Origin: CAZTYI01 sp964466185 | GTDB taxonomy: Bacteria > Chlamydiota > Chlamydiia > Chlamydiales > SM23-39 | Assembly: GCA_964466185.1 (NCBI GenBank) | Contig: CAYXMS010000023.1 | Location: 1-23,768, forward strand | Reading direction: 5' to 3' | Length of the DNA: 23,768 nt | Part shown: piece by piece, positions 1 to 7,119 of the stretch | Numbering within the stretch: position 1 is the stretch's first letter | Layout of the letters: every line of letters starts with the position of its first letter | Translations under genes and position numbers: made by a program | Notes under the pieces: generated by a model | Told to the model about the DNA's origin: nothing | What the model saw: only the letters and a program-made list of their open reading frames with translations | The model's database searches: none

Positions 1-1
1 A

Positions 2-523
2 GAAGGCAGCAACATCAAACTTAGAAAAATTCAGGAAAATGATTTAGAAACTTTATATGCAGATTTAGAGGAAGCTGTTTTTGCAAAAAATGGTTTTGTC
101 TATGATTTGCCTTCTGCCAATCTTTTTTTAGAAGAGTTTTTAAAAACAGGGCTGTTTTCTGATCATAACGGTCATTTTTTAATTTCAGATTATAAAGAAA
201 GAATTATCGGTTTGATTTTTTTTGAAAAAGCCTGTCTTTATGATGGTTACAGTTTAAAATTTATCATCTTCGAAGAAAAAAATCGAAATAAAGGCTTGAT
301 GGCGGAAGCTTTAACATTGTTTTCTAATTTTTTCTTTTCTTATAAAAATATTTCCCGTTTGCAGATTTTAATTCCCGATTATCATAAAGCAGCGATTAAA
401 ACAGCTCAAAAAAGCGGCTATAAGCTGGAAGGCATTTTAAAAGAAGCATGCTTTTTACAGGGACAGTTTGTTGATCTTTGCATATATGCTTTATTAAAAA
501 GTTCTTTTTCTAAAAAACAATAA
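2..523 (+). CDS. GNAT-family N-acetyltransferase, 5'-truncated by the window edge
   Basis: The open frame runs from base 2 to the TAA at 521-523 with no in-frame ATG near the edge, so the start lies upstream of the window; a TTG at 107 is in frame but falls inside the domain. The visible N-terminus (IKLRKIQENDLETLY) matches the opening strand and helix of GNAT enzymes of the RimJ/RimL kind. NRNKGLMAEAL is the acetyl-CoA pyrophosphate-binding motif A (R/Q-x-x-G-x-G/A type, here degenerate), and SGYKLEGILKEA followed by VDLCIYALL is the usual C-terminal signature. Such enzymes move an acetyl group from acetyl-CoA to protein N-termini or small amines; the substrate cannot be told. The gene ends 84 bases before the phosphatidylserine decarboxylase gene and could share its transcript. 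Confidence 0.75.
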   Translation, partial: EGSNIKLRKIQENDLETLYADLEEAVFAKNGFVYDLPSANLFLEEFLKTGLFSDHNGHFLISDYKERIIGLIFFEKACLYDGYSLKFIIFEEKNRNKGLMAEALTLFSNFFFSYKNISRLQILIPDYHKAAIKTAQKSGYKLEGILKEACFLQGQFVDLCIYALLKSSFSKKQ

Positions 524-607
524 TTATAATTTAAAAAAATAAACTGTTAACATTAAAAATGAAACGGATTTTTTAAAGATGGTTTTTTTTTATAATAGAG
601 TGATAAA

Positions 608-1498
608 ATGCAGCAACTAAAAATTTTTGACCGCCGTAAAAAAACTGTTTTTATAGAAAAAATTTATGGCCTCAAACCTTTAAAGTGGCTGTATCGGACA
701 AATATATTGGCCTATTTAGTTCGGGTGTTAGTTTCCTGCTGCAAAATTTTTTCCAAACTTTATGGTCTTTGGCACAAAAGTTTTTTTTCTAGGAAAAAAA
801 TTTTGCCTTTCATATCCAAGTTTGATATTGATGTTGCCGAGTTTGAAAAAAAACCAGCAGAATTCTCCTCTTTTAACAGTTTTTTTATTCGCAAGTTAAA
901 GCCCTCTATGCGGCCTATAGCTTCAAGCGATGCTGTTTTGCCCGCAGATGGCAGATATTTGGCTTTTGCCTCCATGCATGATGTGAAAAACTTTTTTGTT
1001 AAAGAGCAAAAATTTGCTTTGGAAACTTTTTTACAGGACAGGGCTTTAGCTGAAAAATATGCAGACGGCTCTATGCTGATTGCCAGGCTGGCTCCTGTTG
1101 ACTGTCACAGGTTTTATTTTCCCGTAGACTGTTTGCCCGAAAAGCCTAAATTAATCAATGGTTGTCTTTTTTCTGTAAATCCTATCGCCTTGCGGAAAAG
1201 CCTGAAAAATTTTCTGCAAAATAAAAGAGTTTTGACTGTTTTAAATACCGAACAATTCAAACAAGTGCTTTTTATTGAAATAGGCGCTACTAATGTCGGT
1301 TCTATTGTTCAAACTTGTCAGGTCGGTAAAAACTATAAAAAAGGCCAGGAAAAAGGTTATTTTGAGCTGGGAGGCTCTTCTTTGGTTTTGCTTTTTCAAA
1401 AAGATACAGTTAAATTTGATCAGGATTTAATTGAGAATTCTTTAAAAGGCATGGAGACTTATGCCCTTTTAGGCAGTTCGTTAGGGAAAATATATTAG
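608..1498 (+). CDS. psd: phosphatidylserine decarboxylase proenzyme
   Basis: This enzyme decarboxylates phosphatidylserine to phosphatidylethanolamine at the inner membrane. The 296-residue length fits the family. Visible signatures are SFFIRKLKPSMRPI (about 91-104), PADGR (112-116), the substrate-pocket region APVDCHRFYFPVD, and the C-terminal LGSS (288-291). LGSS is the equivalent of the LGST self-cleavage site, where the serine becomes the pyruvoyl cofactor and the chain splits into beta and short alpha subunits. The N-terminus has a hydrophobic stretch (about 33-54) suited to membrane association. The ATG at 608 is preceded only by a weak purine stretch. The gene converges on mnmE with an 18-base gap; psd beside mnmE (thdF) is, from memory, also a Chlamydia arrangement. 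Confidence 0.93.
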   Translation: MQQLKIFDRRKKTVFIEKIYGLKPLKWLYRTNILAYLVRVLVSCCKIFSKLYGLWHKSFFSRKKILPFISKFDIDVAEFEKKPAEFSSFNSFFIRKLKPSMRPIASSDAVLPADGRYLAFASMHDVKNFFVKEQKFALETFLQDRALAEKYADGSMLIARLAPVDCHRFYFPVDCLPEKPKLINGCLFSVNPIALRKSLKNFLQNKRVLTVLNTEQFKQVLFIEIGATNVGSIVQTCQVGKNYKKGQEKGYFELGGSSLVLLFQKDTVKFDQDLIENSLKGMETYALLGSSLGKIY

Positions 1499-1516
1499 TC
1501 TGTATCTTGCTTTGTT

Positions 1517-2893
1517 TTATTTGCCGATGCAGAATTTGGAAAAGATCCGGCTTAAAATATCTTCAGTTAGGTCATGGCCGATAATTTGTCCTAAAGATAA
1601 CAAAGCAAAACGTAAATCATCGCTGATAAATTCTACAGATCTTTGACTTTGCAGGCCACGGATGGCTTTTTGACAGTTTTTAATAGCTTGAGATAGGGCA
1701 TTTTGATGTCTTTCTTTGGTTAACACTAATTCTTCTTTGGAAGCAAAAGGCTGGTTTTCTATGAATTGCTTAATGGTTTTTCTTAAGTGTTTCAGACCGG
1801 TTTGTTTTTTTGCTGAAAACAGCAATTCATAAGTTAAGCCAATTTTTGGGGGATGGGGATTGAGATCTGTTTTATTCCAGACTAAAATTGTCTTTTTAGG
1901 ATTTATTCTCTGAATTAGTTTTTGGTCTTCTGGATTTAAAGAGCGCGAAGCATCTAATACCAACAGGCTCATATCTGCATTGTCCAATGCTTTTAAAGAG
2001 CGTCTAATGCCTTCTTTTTCAATTTTTTCATAAGTAGTGCGAATGCCTGCTGTATCTATAAGATGGAAATGAAAAGAGCTGTTTAAAAAAGCTGTTTCTT
2101 CAATCAAATCTCTTGTCGTTCCTGGAATATCGGTAACAATAGCTTTTTCTTTTTGGCAAAGCAAATTCATTAATGAGGACTTGCCAACATTGGGAGTGCC
2201 TATAATGGCAATTGTTATGCCTTCTTCGAATTTTTTTCCGGTCTCAAATGAAGAGCTTAACTGTTTTAAATCGGCAAGTGTTTTTTGCAGCTGTTTGGTC
2301 AAACAAGAAAAATTTACAGTTTCTATTTCCTCTTCAGGAAAATCAGTTTCCGCTTCTAAATCGGCTGCAATATCAATGAGTTCTTTTTGCAAGTTTTTGA
2401 TTTTTTCCGTCAATTTGCCGGCTAATTGATTTTGGGCTGCTTTTAAGGCCAATGTGTTTTTTGCAGAAATTAAAGACTGTACGGCTTCTGCTTGAGCAAG
2501 GTCTATTTTATGGTTTAAAAAAGCCCGCAAAGTAAATTCTCCAGGTAAAGCGGGGCGCGCTCCTGTTTCTAAGATTTTTTTTAGCACTTTTTGAGTGATC
2601 AGCTGTCCTCCATGGCAGTTAATTTCCACCAGATCTTCGCCGGTATAGGATTTGGGAGCTTTCATTAAAAAAGCTAAAACCGAATCCAGCTCTTTATCAG
2701 GGGTTTCCATGATCTTGCCGAAATGTACCGTATGGGAAGTTTTTTGGGATAATTTTTTACTGAATATCCGATCTATAATTTCTGCTGCCTGGGGTCCTGA
2801 AATGCGAATAATAGAGATCGCACCTTCTCCAGGAGGAGTGGAAATAGCGGCAATAGTGTCTTTTTGCTGGTCGAAGTTATAAATAAAATTCAT
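1517..2893 (-). CDS. mnmE: tRNA uridine-5-carboxymethylaminomethyl modification GTPase MnmE (TrmE/ThdF)
   Basis: MnmE works with MnmG to install the cmnm5 group on the wobble uridine of certain tRNAs, using GTP hydrolysis and a tetrahydrofolate one-carbon unit. At 458 residues it is full length. The N-terminal folate-binding domain opens with DTIAAISTPPGEGAISIIRISG. The inserted G domain shows G1 GTPNVGKSS (232-240), G2 IPGTTRD, G3 DTAG (280-283) and G4 NKTD (340-343). The C-terminus ends in FCIGK, keeping the conserved C-x-G-K cysteine (C455). The ATG at 2893 is the natural start because the conserved domain begins a few residues in. MnmG is not in the window. Confidence 0.97.
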   Translation of the reverse strand: MNFIYNFDQQKDTIAAISTPPGEGAISIIRISGPQAAEIIDRIFSKKLSQKTSHTVHFGKIMETPDKELDSVLAFLMKAPKSYTGEDLVEINCHGGQLITQKVLKKILETGARPALPGEFTLRAFLNHKIDLAQAEAVQSLISAKNTLALKAAQNQLAGKLTEKIKNLQKELIDIAADLEAETDFPEEEIETVNFSCLTKQLQKTLADLKQLSSSFETGKKFEEGITIAIIGTPNVGKSSLMNLLCQKEKAIVTDIPGTTRDLIEETAFLNSSFHFHLIDTAGIRTTYEKIEKEGIRRSLKALDNADMSLLVLDASRSLNPEDQKLIQRINPKKTILVWNKTDLNPHPPKIGLTYELLFSAKKQTGLKHLRKTIKQFIENQPFASKEELVLTKERHQNALSQAIKNCQKAIRGLQSQRSVEFISDDLRFALLSLGQIIGHDLTEDILSRIFSKFCIGK

Positions 2894-3098
2894 AAACCTA
2901 AAAAAAATTATACTATATAAACATTAAAAATTTGCGAATAACAAATATTTAAAACCGAAAATAAGAATTAAAAATAGTTATCAATCTTTAAATATTAAAC
3001 ATTTTTCAATTAATACTGTTTAAGTCTTGGCATTATACTGCTTTGAGATTTATTTTTCAGGTTTAAATTTTTTTTAAAATATATAGTGAAATTTTTCT

Positions 3099-3128
3099 TT
3101 GACTTTTCTTAAAATTTAAGTTTAAAAT
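3099..3128 (+). promoter_or_regulatory. candidate sigma70-type promoter for the 3151 gene
   Basis: TTGACT at 3099-3104 and TAAAAT at 3123-3128 are separated by 18 bases, which would place the transcription start about 3135, a short leader before the ATG at 3151. The rest of the 257-base gap between mnmE and this gene (2894-3150) is A/T-rich and shows no other structure I can support. The region is so AT-rich that chance hexamers are common. Confidence 0.4.
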
Positions 3129-3150
3129 TTTTTGCTAATAGGTTTTTTTT

Positions 3151-3744
3151 ATGTCTGGATTAACAGTCAAATTGCCCGAAGCTTTTGTCTATGCCCAAAA
3201 CTGGAGGGATTCGTATAATAGCGGTATAATGCTTGTACATTCTCCTAAGGATTCGCTGAGAAGAGAAAAAAACTTAATCTCTTCTGAGCTGGCTTTAAAT
3301 GGGGCCGGCTACTTGCCGGCGATTTCCAATCTCTCAGCAGTTTATCGTGCATATCAGGGACTAATTATTGTGATCGAAGGATCAGTGCGTTTAATTTTTA
3401 ATATCCTTTATTTTACGGGGTATTTCAGCAGGGATGTATATAATAGATATAAATTGGAAAATAGAATTAGTTTTAAAAGTTATTCCAGAGAAGTGCTTTT
3501 ACATAAAAGAAAAATTCTTAATGCCATCAGATTTTTTTCCCATGGTATGGCAAATCTAGGTCGGGCCATGATTGAGTTCATACCTATTTTTGGAAATTTT
3601 ATTTGCCTGCTTTATGATGAAGCCGGTTTAAGATTAAAATATAATGCGGCTGATACAGAACCGACTTTAGTAACATTGGTTAAAAGACGGAATTTAACAC
3701 CTAGTCAAAGCCAATTTAATCTGACATCAGAGCTTTATCAATAG
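3151..3744 (+). CDS. hypothetical protein with hydrophobic segments, possibly lineage-specific
   Basis: I do not recognise a family for this 197-residue protein. It begins with a soluble N-terminus (SGLTVKLPEAFVYAQNW). A hydrophobic stretch at about 68-89 (LIIVIEGSVRLIFNILYFTGYF) could be a membrane helix, and a second amphipathic or hydrophobic stretch lies at about 139-155 (IEFIPIFGNFICLLYDE). Between them is a basic region rich in Arg and Lys. The tail (LTPSQSQFNLTSELYQ) is polar. No catalytic motif or clear cleavable signal peptide is seen. It is a single gene with its own candidate promoter and downstream hairpins, flanked by minus-strand genes. Chlamydial genomes carry many such small bilobed-hydrophobic proteins of unknown role (inclusion or envelope proteins), but assignment to that group is only a suggestion. 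Confidence 0.7.
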   Translation: MSGLTVKLPEAFVYAQNWRDSYNSGIMLVHSPKDSLRREKNLISSELALNGAGYLPAISNLSAVYRAYQGLIIVIEGSVRLIFNILYFTGYFSRDVYNRYKLENRISFKSYSREVLLHKRKILNAIRFFSHGMANLGRAMIEFIPIFGNFICLLYDEAGLRLKYNAADTEPTLVTLVKRRNLTPSQSQFNLTSELYQ

Positions 3745-3745
3745 C

Positions 3746-3787
3746 GCACCGTAAAACCCAGTCCTTTAGGGCAGGGATATAAGGTGC
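3746..3787 (+). repeat. two-part hairpin resembling an IS200/IS605-type element end
   Basis: Outer arms GCACC (3746-3750) and GGTGC (3783-3787) pair perfectly. A symmetric 6 x 6 internal loop separates them from an inner stem, CCCAGTCC (3757-3764) with GGGCAGGG (3769-3776), closed by the loop TTTA; the inner stem has one A-A mismatch and one G-T pair. The inner stem-loop followed by GGATATAAG is reminiscent, from memory, of the right ends of IS200/IS605 elements carrying tnpB. No transposase is adjacent, so this would be a solo end or mimic. A plain RNA structure between convergent genes is the alternative. Confidence 0.4.
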
Positions 3788-3788
3788 A

Positions 3789-3831
3789 AAATATTTCTTT
3801 CTCAATGAGACTGAATATTTAAGTTTTTTTT
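3789..3831 (+). terminator. possible intrinsic terminator after the 3151 gene
   Basis: Arms 3789-3796 and 3813-3820 pair (eight pairs, one G-T). An internal loop follows, then TCTC (3800-3803) pairs with GAGA (3807-3810). Downstream lies a run of eight T residues (3824-3831). It overlaps the 3' end of ruvA on the other strand. The stem is AT-rich, so strength is uncertain. Confidence 0.4.
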
Positions 3832-4424
3832 AGTGCCAGAGCTATGATTTTCCCTGGGTCTTTGAGTTCTTTTGCTTTTTTGGCTTTTTCTAGAGACTCT
3901 AAAGCCTTTGCTACTGCTTGCTGAGCGTTTTTAGCAGAATATCCTAGGTTCATGAGAGCAGAAATAGCATCGTAAGAAGGACCTTGCTCGATAGGTTTTG
4001 AACCAAGATCAATTTCAGTTAAGTTTTTATATTTGCCGCGCATTTCCAGAAAAAGCCTTTCCGCGCTTTTTTTGCCTAGGCCTGGAATTTTAGCTAAAGC
4101 TTTAACATCGCCCTTAGACAGGGCCAAAAAGAAATGATCATAGTTGATATGGCCGATAATATTTAAAGCTGTTTTCGGTCCAATGCCAGAAAGAGCGATT
4201 AAAGTTTCAAAAAGTTCTTTTTCTTTTCTTTCTAAAAAACCAAACAGGATATGCGCATCTTCTTTTACTACTAAAGTAGTAAAAAATAATACATCGCTTC
4301 CGGTTTTTGGCAGGCGGGAAAAAACATTGAACGGCACAAGCAGACTATAGCCGATGCCATTGACTTCTAAAGTGATTTTATTTTGTCCGAAAAAAACAAG
4401 TTTTCCTTTTAAATAGTCATACAT
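3819..4424 (-). CDS. ruvA: Holliday junction branch migration complex subunit RuvA
   Basis: RuvA binds four-way DNA junctions as a tetramer and loads the RuvB motor during recombinational repair. The 201-residue length is typical. The N-terminal OB-fold (about 1-63, MYDYLKGKLVF, VNGIGYSLLVP, KEDAHILFGF) is followed by two helix-hairpin-helix motifs (SGIGPKTALNII and PGLGKKSAERLFLEM) and then a flexible linker. The C-terminal domain III (about 152-201, DAISALMNLGYSAKNAQQAV) contacts RuvB. Its ATG overlaps the end of ruvC by eight bases, so the two are translationally coupled. ruvB is not in the window. Confidence 0.97.
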   Translation of the reverse strand: MYDYLKGKLVFFGQNKITLEVNGIGYSLLVPFNVFSRLPKTGSDVLFFTTLVVKEDAHILFGFLERKEKELFETLIALSGIGPKTALNIIGHINYDHFFLALSKGDVKALAKIPGLGKKSAERLFLEMRGKYKNLTEIDLGSKPIEQGPSYDAISALMNLGYSAKNAQQAVAKALESLEKAKKAKELKDPGKIIALALKKT

Positions 4425-4920
4425 AAAGCTGTTTTCCCAGGGTTAAATTTTGAAAAGCATGGCAAATAGCAATGGCCAAAGCGTCCGCGGCATCTTCTTT
4501 GGGAAGTTCGGATAGCAAAAGCAGTTTTTGGATCATTTTCTGTACTTGCATTTTAGAAGCATCGCCGGAGCCGACTATTGCGAGTTTTACTTTTTTGGGT
4601 GCATATTCGAACACAGGTATTTTTTGTAAATTAACAACAGCTGCGATAGAGATGCCTCTGGCCATGCCTAATTTCAGAGCAATCTCTACATTTTTTTTTA
4701 CAAATTGGCTTTCTATGGCTAAAACGCCGGGTTGAAATTGCAGCGATAGTTTTTTTAGAGCATCTAAAATAATAAATAGCCTGTCCAGCAAAGGCAAAGT
4801 AGCAGGCGGACGGATTATTCCGAAATCTAAAAGCTCGATCTGGCTTTTATTTTTTTTGATAAAAGCATAGCCAACCTTTCTGGTGCCGGGATCAATGCCC
4901 ATAATAATATTTTCAGACAT
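4417..4920 (-). CDS. ruvC: Holliday junction resolvase RuvC
   Basis: RuvC is the endonuclease that nicks Holliday junctions symmetrically after RuvAB branch migration. The RNase H-like fold shows all acidic metal ligands in context: the first Asp in GIDPGTRKVGYAF, Glu in AIESQFVKKNVEIALKLG, and the two Asp of KEDAADALAIAICHA. I place the start at 4920 (MSENIIMGIDPG, 167 residues). The frame is open to an ATG at 4953, but the extra 11 residues (MLKKKLILYLY) lie outside the family's usual N-terminus. It is followed by ruvA with an eight-base overlap (ATGTATGA), and is transcribed divergently from the heptosyltransferase gene. Confidence 0.95.
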   Translation of the reverse strand: MSENIIMGIDPGTRKVGYAFIKKNKSQIELLDFGIIRPPATLPLLDRLFIILDALKKLSLQFQPGVLAIESQFVKKNVEIALKLGMARGISIAAVVNLQKIPVFEYAPKKVKLAIVGSGDASKMQVQKMIQKLLLLSELPKEDAADALAIAICHAFQNLTLGKQLYV

Positions 4921-5029
4921 GTATAAATAGAGAATTAATTTTTTCTTTAACATACAAAAAGCTTAAAAACTAAACAAGACGAAAAAGAATAACACGAAAA
5001 TTACTAATAACTAAAGAAAGCAGGTTTTC

Positions 5030-5058
5030 TTGCCAATAAACTGATAAATGTAAATAAT
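5030..5058 (+). promoter_or_regulatory. weak candidate promoter for the heptosyltransferase operon
   Basis: TTGCCA at 5030-5035 and AATAAT at 5053-5058 have a 17-base spacer, upstream of the ATG at 5125. The hexamers are imperfect and the divergent ruvC-waaF gap is very AT-rich, so this is tentative. Confidence 0.22.
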
Positions 5059-5124
5059 TATCCTTGTTTTTTATTAAAAATTTTGTCTGAAAAAAAATAA
5101 AATAAGGGCCAAGATTTAAATTTT

Positions 5125-6144
5125 ATGCGAAAAATTATTATTCGCTTTCCTAATTGGCTTGGCGATCTGGTAATGGCGCAACCGGTGTTGGCAGCTGTAA
5201 GAAAAATTTATCCGGAAGCAGAAATTACTGTTTTGGTAAAAAAAGCTTTAAAACAAGTTTTAAAGCAGGATCCGGATTTGGATAGGCTATGGTCATTTGA
5301 AGATAGCTCGCATCAAAAATTAAAACAGGAAAAATTTGATTTGGGCATTCTTCTGACAAATTCTTTTTCGTCTGCCTGGCATTTTTTTAGGGGCAAAGTG
5401 AAAAATAGATTGGGCTATGCTTCAGATTGGCGCTTTTGGCTTTTAAATTTGAAGGTTGAATTTTTCAAAAAACAGCAGCATCAAAGCGCTTCCTATCAAA
5501 AGATTTTATCTCCTTTAAATTTTACGGTTACATTCCCGAGGCCCAAAATTTATATATTGGAAGAAGAAAAAGAACAAGCCTTAAAAATTTTAGGCCTTGA
5601 AAAAAAACAACTGAAAAATAAAAAGATTATTGCTTTTTCTCCTTTTGCAGCATTCGGCCCTGCTAAATGCTGGCCTTTGCAAAATTATTTGGACTTGATG
5701 CTGAAAATACTGTTAAAGCGGGATGCTTACATTATTTTTTTAGGAGATAAAAGTTTTCAAGGGCAAATGCAGATAAAACAGGCTTTTCCTGAAAAAATAA
5801 AAAAATATATGTTTGATCTGGTAGGTAAAACTAGCCTTAGAGAGCTGATGGCTATTTTAAGCCTGTCTGATCTTATGGTTACTAACGATAGCGGGCCGAT
5901 GCATTTGGCCGCTGCTTTGGAAAAACCGCTGATTGCTCTTTTCGGTTCTACCAGTCCGGTCTTCACAGGGCCTGTCTATGATCCTTTTGCAGAAATCATT
6001 TATCAGAAACAAGACTGCAGCCCTTGCTATCAAAGAACCTGTTCAAAAGATAAATTCTGTATGGAAGAAATAACAGTCGATAAAGTAGCCGAGTCTGTTG
6101 AAAAAATATTGGCCGGCGCTAATTTGGAAACCTTGTATGTTTAA
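5125..6144 (+). CDS. waaF: ADP-heptose:LPS heptosyltransferase II
   Basis: This GT9 enzyme adds the second L-glycero-D-manno-heptose to the LPS inner core from ADP-heptose. The 339-residue protein starts with RFPNWLGDLVMAQPVLAAVR, the hallmark N-terminus with the catalytic-site Asp (D14). The C-terminal Rossmann domain carries the donor-site motif NDSGPMHLAAALEKPLIALFGSTSP (254-278). It ends with the WaaF-typical cysteine cluster (C298, C301, C306, C312; DCSPCYQRTC...FCMEEI). The N of 'PNWLGD' distinguishes WaaF from WaaC. It overlaps the next GT9-type gene by eight bases. In an organism of chlamydial type this points to a heptose-containing LPS core, which Chlamydia itself lacks. Confidence 0.9.
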   Translation: MRKIIIRFPNWLGDLVMAQPVLAAVRKIYPEAEITVLVKKALKQVLKQDPDLDRLWSFEDSSHQKLKQEKFDLGILLTNSFSSAWHFFRGKVKNRLGYASDWRFWLLNLKVEFFKKQQHQSASYQKILSPLNFTVTFPRPKIYILEEEKEQALKILGLEKKQLKNKKIIAFSPFAAFGPAKCWPLQNYLDLMLKILLKRDAYIIFLGDKSFQGQMQIKQAFPEKIKKYMFDLVGKTSLRELMAILSLSDLMVTNDSGPMHLAAALEKPLIALFGSTSPVFTGPVYDPFAEIIYQKQDCSPCYQRTCSKDKFCMEEITVDKVAESVEKILAGANLETLYV

Positions 6145-7033
6145 AACTATTTTGCGTAAATTTCAAAAAAATCCGTTTGAAAAATTGCTCAAACAGGCAG
6201 CTGAAAATCGAGCCGAAAAATTTTTATTGGTTTGGAACCGGGGCTTGGGAGATTTGCCGCTGGGCCTTTATGCCATGATCAAACGTATTAGGCAATATAT
6301 CCCTAATGCCGAGATTACTTTTATAGGAAGAGAGGCTTTGAAAGAGGGTTTTTTGCTGTTGGAAGGAGTAAAGTATATACCTGTTTCCATTTGGAAGCGG
6401 CGCCAGCCGGTGAATCTGCAAGAGGCCTTAGACTGTATGAATATAGCAGTTAAAAACTTTGATGTGGTCATTGAAAATCCAGATCCCACTTATTGGGTCA
6501 AATGGCAGCTCGGAAAAATTGTGCCTCGTTTAAAATGGCATCCTAGTTTTGATACTTTTTATCAGGGATTTTCATTAGATGAAAATGCAAAATATGTCGG
6601 AGTGCAGATAAAAACCGATTCGGGCCATAGCCTGTGGCGGGATTGGCCAGTTGAAAACTGGAATAGACTTTTTCAGCAACTAAAAACACATTCTAATTTA
6701 AAGGTTTTGCTTTTCGGTCTGGAAAAAGATGCTGCAGTGTCTTTTGAAAATGTTATTGACCTGAGAGGCAAAACTACTGTTCTGCAAATGCTTTCTATCA
6801 TTAAAAATAAATGTTCTTATCTGGTTTTGCCGGATGGCGGAATCTTGTCTTTGATTTACTATTTGGATGTTGATTTTCCTATTAAGATTGTTTCTTTATG
6901 GAATGATGTGCAAGGAATTTTAAAACAAAAAGTGCCCTCGCCCAATCCCTCTTTGAAACATATTCCTTTAACTGTCAGGGGCAGACTGCAAAAGATTTCA
7001 GCACAAAAAGTTATAAATAAACTTTTGCCTTAA
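6137..7033 (+). CDS. heptosyltransferase-family (GT9-like) glycosyltransferase, divergent
   Basis: The start chosen is the ATG at 6137 (MFKTILRKF), giving 298 residues and an eight-base overlap with waaF. An upstream in-frame ATG at 6098 would extend it 13 residues deeper into waaF. RGLGDLPLGLYAMIKRIRQYIPNAEITFIG is the GT9 N-terminal signature (G-x-G-D followed by a helix and a PNAEIT strand). GHSLWRDWPVENWNRLFQQL corresponds to the substrate loop and helix of the second lobe. The donor motif, however, is degenerate: LPDGGILSLIYYLD replaces the usual NDSGPMHLA, so the donor may not be ADP-heptose. It probably adds a further core sugar and works with WaaF. The family is reasonably sure; the substrate is unknown. 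Confidence 0.75.
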   Translation: MFKTILRKFQKNPFEKLLKQAAENRAEKFLLVWNRGLGDLPLGLYAMIKRIRQYIPNAEITFIGREALKEGFLLLEGVKYIPVSIWKRRQPVNLQEALDCMNIAVKNFDVVIENPDPTYWVKWQLGKIVPRLKWHPSFDTFYQGFSLDENAKYVGVQIKTDSGHSLWRDWPVENWNRLFQQLKTHSNLKVLLFGLEKDAAVSFENVIDLRGKTTVLQMLSIIKNKCSYLVLPDGGILSLIYYLDVDFPIKIVSLWNDVQGILKQKVPSPNPSLKHIPLTVRGRLQKISAQKVINKLLP

Positions 7034-7119
7034 ACCTTTAAAAGTTCAAAATAAAAATCAGTATTTGAAATAATAGCTAATGGTAATTAATAGCAGTTAC
7101 AGAAAAAAAAGGAATTTCT

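Noticed and set aside
591..596. Perfect TATAAT just upstream of psd as a promoter
   Set aside because: It would start transcription about five bases before the ATG and has no -35 partner; in such AT-rich sequence it is probably chance, or psd is read from upstream.
4921..4953. Upstream ATG for ruvC
   Set aside because: The extra 11 hydrophobic residues are outside the family's N-terminus, which starts just before the GIDPG motif.
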